From Bacteroidota bacterium (GTDB taxonomy: Bacteria; Bacteroidota; JABWAT01), in NCBI GenBank assembly GCA_017303995.1, contig JAFLBE010000002.1, positions 1 to 64,000 on the forward strand: 64,000 nucleotides of DNA, read 5' to 3'. Positions within the stretch are counted from its first letter, which is position 1; each line of letters opens with the position of its first letter. The notes beneath the pieces are model-generated. The model did not search any database, had not been told where the DNA came from, and worked only from the letters and a program-made list of their open reading frames with translations. The translations under genes and the position numbers were made by a program. Positions 16,559 to 26,522 of the stretch are shown here, one piece after another.

Positions 16559-18147
16559 TGAAAGTTTTGATTGCAGATGCAGTAGATCAACGGGTTGAAA
16601 CTTTATTCACCCAGGCCGGGATTCAATGTGATTACAAAGCCGGTATTAAAAAAGATGAACTGCTATTGATTATCGGAAATTATGATGGACTTGTTGTAAG
16701 AAGTTCAACTCAGGTAACAACAGAGGTCATAGAAAAGGCCTCTAAGTTACGAATCGTTGGGCGAGCTGGCGCCGGTGTTGATAATATTGATGTAAAGGCG
16801 TGTACCAAAAAAGGTATTCTTGTCATGAACACACCAGGCGGAAATACAATTTCAACAGCAGAACATACCTGTGCACTTCTTTTAAGCGTTGCAAGATGGA
16901 CACCAACATCCTTTGTTGATATAAAGGCTGGGAAATGGGAAAGAAAAAAATGGACAGGAACTGAACTTGATAGTAAAGTATTGGGTATTGTTGGTCTTGG
17001 GAAAATTGGAAAGGAAGTTGCTAAACGCATGCAGGCTTTTAATATGAAAACGGTTGGTTATGACCCGTTTTTAAGTAAGGAGGCTGCAAATGAGGTTGGA
17101 ATCGAATTAATGTCAGTCGAAGAAATTTTTAAAAAATCTGATTTCATTACCTTTCATACGCCTCTTAGCGCTGAAACGAAGTATCTTTTTAACACCAACT
17201 CACTTGCACTTGTTAAAAAAGGTGTAAAAATTGTGAATTGTGCGCGTGGAGGAATTGTACAGGAACAAGCTATTCTTGAGGGATTACAAACTGGAGTAGT
17301 AGGTGGGTATGCAGCAGATGTTACCGAGGTTGAACCACCAACGTTTCAGGAAGCCATTTTAAAGGAAGAACGTGTCATCATTACTCCTCACCTTGGTGCT
17401 TCAACTGAAGAGGCACAGGAAAAGGTTGCTATTCAGATTGCTGAACAAATGATTGATGCTTTTAAAGAAAAGGATGTAAAAGGAGCCGTCAATGGAGTTG
17501 CCCTTCAATTTGCATTTGATCCTGAATCAAAACCATTTGTAGAGCTTGCAGAGAATCTTGGATTGATCCTGGGACAATTGGAAAAAAGTTCATTCAACAA
17601 AATTGAATTAACCTATGGGGGTAAGGGACCAAATAAGTATGCAGAAATTTTGCTGAACTCAGCTTTAAAGGGCATATTTAATAATAAAACGAATGAACCT
17701 GTTAATTATATCAATGCAAGATATTTTGCTGAAGAGCAGGGTGTAAATTTTTCTGAATCAAAACAGCAACTTGCAGTTAGAGGTTACACAAATAGTCTAA
17801 CTATCAAGGTAGAATTTGGTTCTGGAAAGTCAAGCTCAGTTGTTGGCTCCGTATTTAATGACACAGAAGGACGCCTTGTTCAACTAAATGATTATGATAT
17901 GGAAATCAAATTTGATGGTGACTTCCTATTATATGAAAATGAGGATAGACCAGGAATGTTAGCTCAGGTTGGTGGAATTTTAGCTGAGAATCAGGTAAAT
18001 ATTGGATCATTGGTCTTAGGCCGTAAAAAGGAAACCAAAAAGGCATTAACGGTCTTAACAGTTGATTCAGGACTTTCTCAGGACATTCTTGCAAAAATAA
18101 ATTTGGTAAAAGGTGTTATCAGTTCAACTTACATTAGAATGAATTGA
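16558..18147 (+). CDS. serA: D-3-phosphoglycerate dehydrogenase, long form
   Basis: The product is 529 residues and makes 3-phosphohydroxypyruvate, the first step of serine synthesis. ATG 16558 lies 5 bases after GGAG, better spaced than ATG 16555. Visible parts are the Rossmann loop GLGKIGKEVAKRM near residue 145, catalytic Arg in NCARGGIVQE, Glu in TEVEPPTF and His in ITPHLGAST. An intervening ASB-type domain follows, and then a C-terminal ACT domain from about residue 460 (NEDRPGMLAQVGGILAENQV) that usually binds serine for feedback control. The opening SerA residues VLIADAVDQRVETLF are standard. Confidence 0.96.
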   Translation: MKVLIADAVDQRVETLFTQAGIQCDYKAGIKKDELLLIIGNYDGLVVRSSTQVTTEVIEKASKLRIVGRAGAGVDNIDVKACTKKGILVMNTPGGNTISTAEHTCALLLSVARWTPTSFVDIKAGKWERKKWTGTELDSKVLGIVGLGKIGKEVAKRMQAFNMKTVGYDPFLSKEAANEVGIELMSVEEIFKKSDFITFHTPLSAETKYLFNTNSLALVKKGVKIVNCARGGIVQEQAILEGLQTGVVGGYAADVTEVEPPTFQEAILKEERVIITPHLGASTEEAQEKVAIQIAEQMIDAFKEKDVKGAVNGVALQFAFDPESKPFVELAENLGLILGQLEKSSFNKIELTYGGKGPNKYAEILLNSALKGIFNNKTNEPVNYINARYFAEEQGVNFSESKQQLAVRGYTNSLTIKVEFGSGKSSSVVGSVFNDTEGRLVQLNDYDMEIKFDGDFLLYENEDRPGMLAQVGGILAENQVNIGSLVLGRKKETKKALTVLTVDSGLSQDILAKINLVKGVISSTYIRMN

Positions 18148-18170
18148 ACACTAAATACATGTCTATAAAC

Positions 18171-18199
18171 AAAAAAGGCCACAATTCGTGGCCTTTTTT
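18171..18199. terminator. Bidirectional terminator between serA and the protease
   Basis: A6-GGCCAC (18171-18182), a 5-base AATTC loop and GTGGCC-T6 (18188-18199) form a symmetric hairpin with an A run on one side and a T run on the other. It can therefore serve both converging genes. Confidence 0.9.
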
Positions 18200-18205
18200 G
18201 TTTGG

Positions 18206-21200
18206 TTACTTCATCAAAACCATTTTTTTCATTAATCGCTGGTTATCAAATTCAACCACATAAAAGTAAATACCTGAAGATAGTTGTGATGCATCAAATG
18301 TTTCAATATAATTACCCGCTGGCTTCATTCCATAATTGATTTCCCTTACTTCCCGACCTAATGCATCATAAACGCTGATTTTAACATTAGATCGAGTTGG
18401 CAAGGAAAAGTAAAATGAGGTAGTTGGATTAAACGGATTTGGAAAATTTTGTGATAATGAAAACTCTGTTGGAATTTCAGATTGAGGCAATTGACCAATT
18501 GATGTAATTGTGGTCGTATCACCAATCACTTCGAGATCATCAAGATAAATTCCCAGATTTGTACCTGAGTGGACAGAGTTTGAAATGAAATGGTATCTGA
18601 ACTGAACATTTGCATTTCCTCCAAATTCAGCAATTGATACTACATTTCTTGAAAATGAAGTCCACATGGAAGCATCAGTGACAGCAAGAGCAGCCATTTG
18701 TTTCCAACCCTGTCCGCCATTAACCTCAATAAAGCAAGTATCTCCGACTCCAAACCTAAACGTAGCATAAAATGCAAGGGCAGGTGAAGCATATTTGGAA
18801 AAATCAAATGAAGATTTTAGTGTGGCAGTTGTGTTGGAGTTGGCTAAATAATTGGTTCCCTTATTATTATGGATACTTGAATTTCCTGATAACTTTCTCT
18901 TGGTAGCTAGCCCAAATGCTCCTTCAAACGTCCAGTTTTCAGCATTTTCAGCGTCATCAACAAATGATTTACCGATAGTGAAATCATAAGTGCCATTTTG
19001 AGGGTACCGTACTTTATTTGCTGCGGCAGAAGCATCGGCACCTGAAAAATAATAGGAAACCAGAGTATTTGAGTATACAGGAATTGGAATTAAAATGGAC
19101 CCACTATACCAATTATTTTGAAGAGATCCAATGAGAATAGTGGAATCTGTAAGACCACTTGAGGTTGAAAAATGAACAAGAACTGACCCAGGTTTAATAC
19201 CCGATTCATCCCTGATCTCAATTGAAACTGGGTAATTACCACTTTTGTCCATTGTGTTTTTTAATATAAACGCAGAAGAAACAACAGGTTTAACCAAATC
19301 AATTTTTACCTCATAACTATAGATTTTAAAAGGTGTGATGTAACCACTTTCAGTATTTGCAGTAAAAAAATAATAAACAGTAGAACCTAATGGAAAAGCT
19401 GGAATCTGACCAACGCTCGATTCACCATTTTGAACCATTGTTGTTTTTGTAAAAGGAAATTTGCCCGTTGTTGAAAAATATAAATCAGCAGAAATGATTG
19501 GATCAGTTGATAATAATTTAGCTGAAATGGTTACGGGATCAGTAGTGTTTTCTGTATTATTCAAAGGACTGAACTCAACGCTGTAATCGAGTAAATAATA
19601 CAGAATGCGGTTAGCAAGCTGATTGGCAACCTGCTCGTCAGAGATTGCTTCAAGACCACCAAAAGGAAGGTATACCAATTTTTGATTTTCAGATTCAAAC
19701 CTGATCCCTGCAATATCACCATTTGGATAGGTTAAAAAATCATGTGCACCGTTAATTGCTTTAACAAAATCAGGGTATTGACTTTCTTCTGCAATCTCTG
19801 GCATTAAAATGTCACTTGAAATATCATTTCCAAGAATATCGCCTGAAACGCCAATAATACCGGTTTGATTATTGTCGTCACCGATAAATTCAGATTTAAG
19901 GTACTTTTCAAACCACATTTTTGAGGCACCCGAGCTAGTTTTATATTCAGTTCCGGTCGGATCTGCTAAATCCCAGCCTAAATCCTGTCCTGAGATTAAA
20001 AGTTTTCCTCCAAGGTCAAGATATTCACCAAGGACTAAACGGTCTTGTTCATCTAAACTTGGAAATGACCAGCCTGTGGCCCAAATAACTGCCTGGTATT
20101 TTTTCAAATCATCTGAATTAAGTTTCACAGCACTTTTTTTGACAACATCGAAGGAAAAATTATTTTTGGTAAGCAGGCGGGAGTAGAAATCCCGATAATC
20201 TGGACCATCATCAAAATCAGCAACGAACAGAATTTGCGGACTAACAGAAAGTTCAAGATTTAAAGTATCCTTGAACCCATTGTCTGCAGATAGCAAGATT
20301 GAAAATTTGACAATCCTTGGCAAGCCATCACTTGCAGCTGATAGACCAAAGGTGATTTCCGTTGCAGATAAAAGTGTATCTGTTACCTCAGCCAGCAATC
20401 CAATAGCGTTTTCTGCCGAGTTGATTGTAAGCGGCCAACTTTCATCAGAGGTTAACGTTGCAGTCAGATTTGTGGCTCTTCCCCAATCGTTTTGGAGTTT
20501 GACTTTAAGTGAAACTATTTCTCCAAAATTGATAAGACCATTTCCATTTCCATCTGAATCAACAATAGAGAACGATTGGAGTTTTATTTCTGGTTTTGCC
20601 GGTGTCAAATTGCTCATGGTAAGTGCACTATATGCATTAATTCGACCAGATCCCAGTTTTCCAATATAGCCAGGATTCAGCGCATCAATATTATCCGCAG
20701 TTTGTTTGATTCGTTCAACTAGATCAACCAGACCAATTTCAGGGAATTTTGATTTGATAAGGCCTGCTAAAGAGGCAACAAACGGGCTTGCCATTGATGT
20801 ACCCTGAAAATACTCATATTTTTTACCACCATATAAAGTACTCGGGTAGGGAACAGAACTTAGAAACCCATTGGATGAGGACGTGCTCTGATCACCACCG
20901 GGAGCAGCAATTTTTACCCAATTTCCAAATGAAGAATAATAGGCTTTAACATCCGTCCTGGCTACTGAAGAAACTGTCATTGCCCATGGGTGGACATCAA
21001 GTTCTGAGGGAGTGTCAAGATTGTCATTTCCAGCTGATATCACCACCAATGTTCCTTTTTGAGTGGCATAAAGACCGGCATCTTCGATTAATTTTCCGCC
21101 GTTGGTAAAACTCATATTCAATATATCGGCACCCATGTCAGCGGCATAAATAAATGCTCTGGATTGAAACAAACTGTTACTGGAGCCTTGACCGGCAGTT

Positions 21201-22063
21201 GTGTGGTAACCGATTCTGATAGGAAGAAGTTTAACTCCCCAGGAAAGTGAGGCGATTCCGATTCCATTATCGGTAACACCTGCTGCAATACCAGCTACAT
21301 GACTTCCGTGACCGTTAAAATCCATAGGGTTATTGTCTTCGGTTTCACCATCTTCGCCTGTTGCAGGTGTTGTAGATGATTCAACAAAATCCCAACCCCT
21401 GAAATCATCAATTTTACCATTTTCATCATCATCGATGCCATTTGTTTTTTTATCATTTCCTACCCCATCCAATCCAGTTTCACCCGGATTGTACCAGATA
21501 GAACCCGCAAGGTCTTCATGATCCCAGTCAACACCGGTATCAATGATGGCTATGACCACATTGCTGTCTCCCTTTTGAACTTCCCATGCATCACCTGCCC
21601 GAACCTGGCTAAGGGGATGAAGGTTTGTAATCAGTGGATCATTTGGTAAAACTGAACCAATAGTTCGTTGATTATCAACTCCGGACATAAAACCGGTTGT
21701 ACCAGTCATGTAAACCGGTTCTGCATATTCAACATATTTATTACTGTTTAATTTTGCGGAAATTGAAGAAAGATCGGCTCCTGGTGCTACGGTGTAGATC
21801 CAAATGCGGTCAAGTCCAACGGATTGTGCAGCCATATTTACAGAACCCGAAATCAAGGGTTCTGTTGAAACCGCAGAAGTTGCAGATAAAAATTGTTCTG
21901 CAAGATTTCGCACTGTCATTTTTGCTGCAACCTGTTTTTTAAATTTAACAACTATCAAATTTCCCTGATTGGTAAGTTTCTTTTTTGTTTCCAGTTTGTC
22001 AGCTGAAAAAACTGTCCCAAGTATACTTAATAAAAAAGCTATAGATAAAACCAATGCTTTCAT
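18206..22063 (-). CDS. Secreted subtilisin-like (S8) protease, multidomain, T9SS-type C-terminus
   Basis: The start is ATG at 22063 (minus strand), after GGGG and directly before the signal peptide KALVLSIAFLLSILGTVFSA; longer frames add an implausible leader. The product is 1285 residues. The S8 catalytic triad is complete: Asp175 in VIAIIDTGVDWDHEDL, His252 in GHGSHVAGIAAG and Ser423 in GTSMASPF. Then come a calcium-loop-like stretch DSDGNGNGLINFGE, a domain resembling class I glutamine amidotransferase-like folds (ILFVADFDDGPDYRDF, LGGKLLISGQDLGWD), a jelly-roll/MAM-like domain, and a C-terminal sorting domain (SLSQNFPNPFNPTT, KISVYDALGREV, SSGIYFYVVEF). Export through Sec and then T9SS is inferred from that tail. 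It stands alone and divergent from the next cluster. Confidence 0.93.
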   Translation of the reverse strand: MKALVLSIAFLLSILGTVFSADKLETKKKLTNQGNLIVVKFKKQVAAKMTVRNLAEQFLSATSAVSTEPLISGSVNMAAQSVGLDRIWIYTVAPGADLSSISAKLNSNKYVEYAEPVYMTGTTGFMSGVDNQRTIGSVLPNDPLITNLHPLSQVRAGDAWEVQKGDSNVVIAIIDTGVDWDHEDLAGSIWYNPGETGLDGVGNDKKTNGIDDDENGKIDDFRGWDFVESSTTPATGEDGETEDNNPMDFNGHGSHVAGIAAGVTDNGIGIASLSWGVKLLPIRIGYHTTAGQGSSNSLFQSRAFIYAADMGADILNMSFTNGGKLIEDAGLYATQKGTLVVISAGNDNLDTPSELDVHPWAMTVSSVARTDVKAYYSSFGNWVKIAAPGGDQSTSSSNGFLSSVPYPSTLYGGKKYEYFQGTSMASPFVASLAGLIKSKFPEIGLVDLVERIKQTADNIDALNPGYIGKLGSGRINAYSALTMSNLTPAKPEIKLQSFSIVDSDGNGNGLINFGEIVSLKVKLQNDWGRATNLTATLTSDESWPLTINSAENAIGLLAEVTDTLLSATEITFGLSAASDGLPRIVKFSILLSADNGFKDTLNLELSVSPQILFVADFDDGPDYRDFYSRLLTKNNFSFDVVKKSAVKLNSDDLKKYQAVIWATGWSFPSLDEQDRLVLGEYLDLGGKLLISGQDLGWDLADPTGTEYKTSSGASKMWFEKYLKSEFIGDDNNQTGIIGVSGDILGNDISSDILMPEIAEESQYPDFVKAINGAHDFLTYPNGDIAGIRFESENQKLVYLPFGGLEAISDEQVANQLANRILYYLLDYSVEFSPLNNTENTTDPVTISAKLLSTDPIISADLYFSTTGKFPFTKTTMVQNGESSVGQIPAFPLGSTVYYFFTANTESGYITPFKIYSYEVKIDLVKPVVSSAFILKNTMDKSGNYPVSIEIRDESGIKPGSVLVHFSTSSGLTDSTILIGSLQNNWYSGSILIPIPVYSNTLVSYYFSGADASAAANKVRYPQNGTYDFTIGKSFVDDAENAENWTFEGAFGLATKRKLSGNSSIHNNKGTNYLANSNTTATLKSSFDFSKYASPALAFYATFRFGVGDTCFIEVNGGQGWKQMAALAVTDASMWTSFSRNVVSIAEFGGNANVQFRYHFISNSVHSGTNLGIYLDDLEVIGDTTTITSIGQLPQSEIPTEFSLSQNFPNPFNPTTSFYFSLPTRSNVKISVYDALGREVREINYGMKPAGNYIETFDASQLSSGIYFYVVEFDNQRLMKKMVLMK

Positions 22064-22333
22064 TTGTTTCCCCAATATTAATGAGTAAAAGACAATAAAA
22101 CCCGTTTTGTTTGCTAATGTAACTTGTTTTAAAATACCAATAACACTCAATAAAGTAAAACATTCAAACCCTTTGAGTGAAGTCATAGGGTATTTTGTTT
22201 TGACATTCGTACCAATGAAAGGAACGAATATGAAGGTAGTTAAGGTAAATAGACTAAGTTTATTTCGTATTAGAAAGGGCAATTAAAAAACGAGTTCTTT
22301 ATAATTTGTATAAATAAAATATAGCGAAAAGGG

Positions 22334-22345
22334 TTTCCATGGAAA
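22334..22345. promoter_or_regulatory. 12-bp perfect palindrome, possible operator
   Basis: TTTCCATGGAAA is a perfect dyad near the middle of the long divergent intergenic region. Its symmetry and position between two secretion-related units make it a candidate regulator site. No regulator gene is adjacent, so the idea rests on position only. Confidence 0.3.
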
Positions 22346-22547
22346 AAAAACAAAATTGGATATAGTAAAACTCCTTAATTTTATTCGGTTTGATGGAAGG
22401 GAATAAAAGAGAACTTTAAAACGGTAATTTAATTATTTATGGTAAATCGGGTTTCGGATTATTATAGTAAAGTTCACGCATTCATTGTCAATACTATTAA
22501 AAAGAAACTAGGTTTATAGATAAAAATACTTTTTTTACCAAACATAC

Positions 22548-22577
22548 TTGATAAAGTTCAGTTTTCAAGTTAATTTG
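22548..22577 (+). promoter_or_regulatory. Predicted promoter of the lipoprotein-TonB receptor operon
   Basis: TTG (22548-22550) lies 19 bases before TTAATTTG (22570-22577), which matches TAnnTTTG at all but one position. A start near 22583 would give a leader of about 57 bases ending in the strong GGAGG ribosome site of the first gene. Confidence 0.4.
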
Positions 22578-22639
22578 AATCTGATTAACATTTGATTAAA
22601 TCTGATGTTGATGAGAATCTTAAGTTCAAAGGAGGAAAA

Positions 22640-23611
22640 ATGATTCGAAAATTAATGCTTCCCCTTTTGGCAGCACTTGGATTTGCTGCTTTAGGGTGTG
22701 AAAAATACACAATGCCCGATGTAGATAATTCTGCACCGGGACTAACGATTACGGAACCAACAGTTACTGTCATAACTGACACTTTGAAGGTTTCCGGGGT
22801 TGCAACTGATGATAAATATGTGAATTTTCTAACTTTTCGTCTCTTAAACAAAGATGAAAACAACAGTCTTGACTACACTTATAGAGTAAGGTGGAGTAAG
22901 ACAAATGGTATTCTTCCGGTATCAAACGTTCCCTTCAGTTACGTGGTGCCGATTTCTGGTGCCAGATTAATTGATGGAAATTATAAGCTGGAAGTTGAAG
23001 TTGGAGATGTTCAGGGTTTGAAAAATATTCAATCACTTGATTTGCAGTTGACCAAAGCCGGCGTAACCAATGTGGATTCTGGTAGCGTAAGTATTACCCT
23101 TGACTCAACCTTAAATGAGTTTGACGGGAAATGGGACAATCGCAAATTTATATCAGTGAGAACACGTAAGGCCTTTGACATTGAAGAAGTTACAACCAAT
23201 GAAAATACTGCTGAGTCAATTGACCTTGTTTTGGCTGTTATTGAAAATGGTGTTAGCAAAGCTGATAATGATACGCTTTTGATGTCTCCGCTGGAGGCAA
23301 AAAACCGGAGTGTTGGTTTAGATTCCGCATCCCACATCATTGATACCAAAAAAGTGGCTTTTACAAAGGAAATCAACATAAGAAACACCACTCTGACGGT
23401 TGCTCAACTGGATACAATTAATACAAGCCGCAAGGTTCGCAGAGAGTACACTGCGGGAACCGGGGATGTTAAGTACGTTAAACCACAAGTTGGCAAGGTC
23501 TATGCCATAGGTTTGGAAAACAACATCTACGTGCTTGCCTATGTGAAAAGTTATAACCAGCAAAAGGGGGTTTTTACAATCCGCTTTCATCATAAACGGT
23601 TTTATCCCTGA
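22640..23611 (+). CDS. Predicted lipoprotein with Ig-like domain
   Basis: ATG 22640 follows a strong AAAGGAGG. The product is 323 residues. It has a lipoprotein signal, with a basic start, LMLPLLAALGFAALGC and Cys20 as the acylation site. After it, PGLTITEPTVTVITDTLKVS resembles an Ig-like beta-sandwich opening of the kind found in surface proteins. The remaining 200 residues are not recognised. As the first gene of a four-gene set with a TonB-dependent receptor, a T9SS-type cargo and a PorV-like protein, it is likely an outer-membrane lipoprotein working with them. Confidence 0.8.
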   Translation: MIRKLMLPLLAALGFAALGCEKYTMPDVDNSAPGLTITEPTVTVITDTLKVSGVATDDKYVNFLTFRLLNKDENNSLDYTYRVRWSKTNGILPVSNVPFSYVVPISGARLIDGNYKLEVEVGDVQGLKNIQSLDLQLTKAGVTNVDSGSVSITLDSTLNEFDGKWDNRKFISVRTRKAFDIEEVTTNENTAESIDLVLAVIENGVSKADNDTLLMSPLEAKNRSVGLDSASHIIDTKKVAFTKEINIRNTTLTVAQLDTINTSRKVRREYTAGTGDVKYVKPQVGKVYAIGLENNIYVLAYVKSYNQQKGVFTIRFHHKRFYP

Positions 23612-23660
23612 GATTTATTAACAGGAATAAAATTTGATTTTAATTGCAACTGGAGGAAAA

Positions 23661-26492
23661 ATGTTTAAAAGAACGTTACTAAATATGGGTTTAATCTGCA
23701 TACTGTTCACTGCAGCAACTAGTTTTGCTGGTGTTACAGGTAAAATTGCAGGACGGGTTATCGATAAGAAAACTGGTGAGGGATTAGAACTTGCCAACGT
23801 TGTTCTTGTAGGTACTCAGTATGGCGCCTCGACTAGCAGAACCGGAAACTACGTGATTCTTGGGGTTCCTGCCGGGACTTATGATCTTAAGTTTGCTTAT
23901 CTGGGTTATCGCTCAGTAACCGTAAAAAATGCACGGGTTGTGCCAGACATTACACTTGAAATCAATATGGATCTTTCAGAGCTTGAAATTGATTTAAGTG
24001 AAATCGTTGTTTCGGCTGACCGGCCACTTTTTGAAAAGGGGAGTACAAACACTACCCGCATCGTTGAAAGTGATCAGCTGGAAAACCTTCCTGTTAGAGG
24101 GATTGAAAATATCGCGGCGCTTCAGGCGGGTGTAGTTAAGTCGGATGTTTCCGGGGGTATTACCAGAAGTGCTTCACTCAATATTCGGGGCGGACGTGGA
24201 AATGAAACCCTTTATATCATCGATGGGGTAGTTGTAAATGACCCTGTTGCAGTTGGAGGTGGAAATTCAGGTCAGGTCGCCCAAAATGCCGTTGATCAGC
24301 TCTCAATCCAAATTGGTGGTTTTGAGGCGAAATATGGTGAAGCAATGTCTGGTATCGTAAATGCAATTACAAAGTCAGGGCAAGACTATTATGCTTTTGG
24401 CGGTGAAGTTGTTACTTCAGAGTATTCTGACAATTATGGCTACAATCAATACACAGGCAATGTTAGCGGTCCTGTATATGGAATTAAAGATTTAACTTTT
24501 TTTAGTTCATATGAGCGGATCTGGGCCCGGGATACTAACCCCAGATATACCACTGATAAAGCAAGAGAAAATATGAGTGGTGGGGTCAACCGGATTACCG
24601 GAAAACTTGATTACCGGTTCAGCCCAACTTTCAGGTTTACAACTTCATTCAATGGATCAAATTCAATGGATAGGGAGTATGTTCACTCATCTGTAAAAAG
24701 CAACTCTGAACATAATCCACGTCGGATTCAAAACGAATATTCAATTAATCAACGTGTGTCATGGAGTATTGATGAAACGACATTCATGAACATTGATGGT
24801 TATTACCGTGATCAAAATGTTGAGCGTGGTGATGGTGTTTGGTTTGATAATCTTAATGCTTATGGCGATACTTCCTACGCATATCAGTTTATTGACCCTC
24901 TTACTGGGCTTCATCCTGGTCAGGCAAGCAATTATGGACCGGATGAACTGACCATTTTTGATCAGAAACATGCAGTTACGACCGGATACTCACTTCGCAA
25001 TATTAGTTATTGGGGTGGAACTCTTAATTTCACCAGCCAACAGGGCAATCACCTGATTGAAGGTGGAGTTGAAGGCCGGATTCATACCTTCCGAACATAT
25101 GTGCTTGGTCTAAATGGACTTGCGCAATTCAAAGATTCCCGTACTACTGAAAAACGGTTTTTTGATGCCCGCGCCCGTGCTTATGGGTATGATGTTAACG
25201 GAAATGAATCAGACAAAGGTGATGGTGTTACCACCTTTAACCCTCTGTACCCTATAAAAGCTTCTGCCTATCTTCAGGACAAGGTTGAGTTAAAGGATCT
25301 TATTTTCAACTTTGGACTTCGTTACGATTTCTACCGTCCCGATGGTGAAAAAGTCAAAGATCCTGATGCTCCAACAAACTTGGGTGGTGGTAGCAGCAGT
25401 GTCGGTTCAGAAGATTTTGTGGCTATTGAAGATTTCCACTTTATCTCACCACGCCTCGGAATTGCATTTCCTGTAACTGACAATTCAAAATTCCATGCTG
25501 CTTATGGGCGGTTTATTGGCTATCCGGCATTGTTCGAACAGTATGCCTTCAGAAATGCAATTCGGTTCCTGGATGGCGGAACAACAGCTTCTGTAACCAA
25601 CGGACATGCCAAACCAGAAAATACAATCCAGTATGAAGTTGGGTATAGTTACGCATTTGAAAAGGTTGCATCCATTGACGCTACCCTTTTTTATAAGGAA
25701 GTACGTGACTTGCTCAATTTGAATATTTATAAAGTCCCAGGCGGAGTTTATTATTCAGTCAGCAATATTGACTTTTCTACTATAAAAGGGATGAGTTTGG
25801 CAGTGAACACCAGAAAATTCGCCAATTTTTTTAGTATGTCAGTCAATTACATGTATCAGGTTGCCGAAGGTACCGGTTCCTCAACAGATGGTAATTTCCA
25901 GTCGGCCTTCCGGTCTGGTGTTATTCCCCGGCAGGTAAATCCGTTGAGTTTTGATCAGCGCCATACTTTCTCGTCATCATTGGATTTCAGAACAGGTGCT
26001 AATGATGGTCCGGAAATGTTTGGTGTCAGACCAATCAGCCAAGTTGGAGCATTTTTATTGATGACCTTTAACTCAGGCCGTCCTTACACACCAGTTGAAC
26101 CATACAATACTACAACTGGAGATACTGCTCCGATTACGACAAGCAAGGGTACTGTAAACTCAGCATATGGCCCGTTCAGTTTCAGACTTGATGCAAGATT
26201 TGATAAGACGGTAACCTTTGAATTTGGAGCAACCAAATTGAACACTAATTTTTATGTTGATATCATCAACCTTCTCAACAATGAAAATGCTGTTGCAATT
26301 TACCGTGCTACCGGTGCTCCTGATGATGATGGCTACTTCTCAACAGATGCTGGCAAAAGTACGCTTAATTCATTTTCAGATGATCCAGCAGTTAAAGATG
26401 CTTACCTGAACGATGTTAAACGCATCTTAAAGGATCCAGAAAATTACGGTGCTGCCCGTCAAATACGTTTAGGTATGAGATTTGATTTTTAA
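23661..26492 (+). CDS. TonB-dependent receptor with carboxypeptidase-regulatory-like N-terminus
   Basis: ATG 23661 follows GGAGG; an in-frame upstream start is not supported. The product is 943 residues: a signal peptide (LLNMGLICILFTAATSFAG), then a CarboxypepD-regulatory-like sandwich (GKIAGRVIDKKTGEGLELAN, GTYDLKFAYLGYRSV), a plug domain (VRGIENIAALQAGVV, LNIRGGRGNETLYIIDGVVV) and a beta-barrel ending in an aromatic residue (LGMRFDF), the usual outer-membrane insertion signal. The substrate is unknown. No SusD-like partner follows; instead a large secreted protein does, so it is not a classical SusCD pair. Confidence 0.92.
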   Translation: MFKRTLLNMGLICILFTAATSFAGVTGKIAGRVIDKKTGEGLELANVVLVGTQYGASTSRTGNYVILGVPAGTYDLKFAYLGYRSVTVKNARVVPDITLEINMDLSELEIDLSEIVVSADRPLFEKGSTNTTRIVESDQLENLPVRGIENIAALQAGVVKSDVSGGITRSASLNIRGGRGNETLYIIDGVVVNDPVAVGGGNSGQVAQNAVDQLSIQIGGFEAKYGEAMSGIVNAITKSGQDYYAFGGEVVTSEYSDNYGYNQYTGNVSGPVYGIKDLTFFSSYERIWARDTNPRYTTDKARENMSGGVNRITGKLDYRFSPTFRFTTSFNGSNSMDREYVHSSVKSNSEHNPRRIQNEYSINQRVSWSIDETTFMNIDGYYRDQNVERGDGVWFDNLNAYGDTSYAYQFIDPLTGLHPGQASNYGPDELTIFDQKHAVTTGYSLRNISYWGGTLNFTSQQGNHLIEGGVEGRIHTFRTYVLGLNGLAQFKDSRTTEKRFFDARARAYGYDVNGNESDKGDGVTTFNPLYPIKASAYLQDKVELKDLIFNFGLRYDFYRPDGEKVKDPDAPTNLGGGSSSVGSEDFVAIEDFHFISPRLGIAFPVTDNSKFHAAYGRFIGYPALFEQYAFRNAIRFLDGGTTASVTNGHAKPENTIQYEVGYSYAFEKVASIDATLFYKEVRDLLNLNIYKVPGGVYYSVSNIDFSTIKGMSLAVNTRKFANFFSMSVNYMYQVAEGTGSSTDGNFQSAFRSGVIPRQVNPLSFDQRHTFSSSLDFRTGANDGPEMFGVRPISQVGAFLLMTFNSGRPYTPVEPYNTTTGDTAPITTSKGTVNSAYGPFSFRLDARFDKTVTFEFGATKLNTNFYVDIINLLNNENAVAIYRATGAPDDDGYFSTDAGKSTLNSFSDDPAVKDAYLNDVKRILKDPENYGAARQIRLGMRFDF

Positions 26493-26522
26493 TCAACAAT
26501 ATAATCAGCTGTGGAGTGACAC

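Larger units (their letters stand above)
22064..22639. other. 576-base divergent intergenic region
   Basis: AT-rich DNA between the protease (minus) and the lipoprotein operon (plus). No plausible gene is seen. It holds a 12-base palindrome TTTCCATGGAAA (22334-22345), an inverted repeat ATTCGT/ACGAAT (22205-22210 and 22224-22229) and a promoter-like site for the plus-strand operon. I could not find a matching TAnnTTTG site for the protease. Confidence 0.6.

Noticed and set aside
19872-20669. Plus-strand frames antisense to the large protease gene
   Set aside because: Ser/Pro-rich low-complexity translations typical of antisense frames; the minus-strand protease is strongly supported by its catalytic triad and tail.
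22064-22282. 73-residue N-terminal extension of the protease
   Set aside because: The signal peptide begins at the ATG at 22063 with a ribosome site just before it; the extension would bury the signal.
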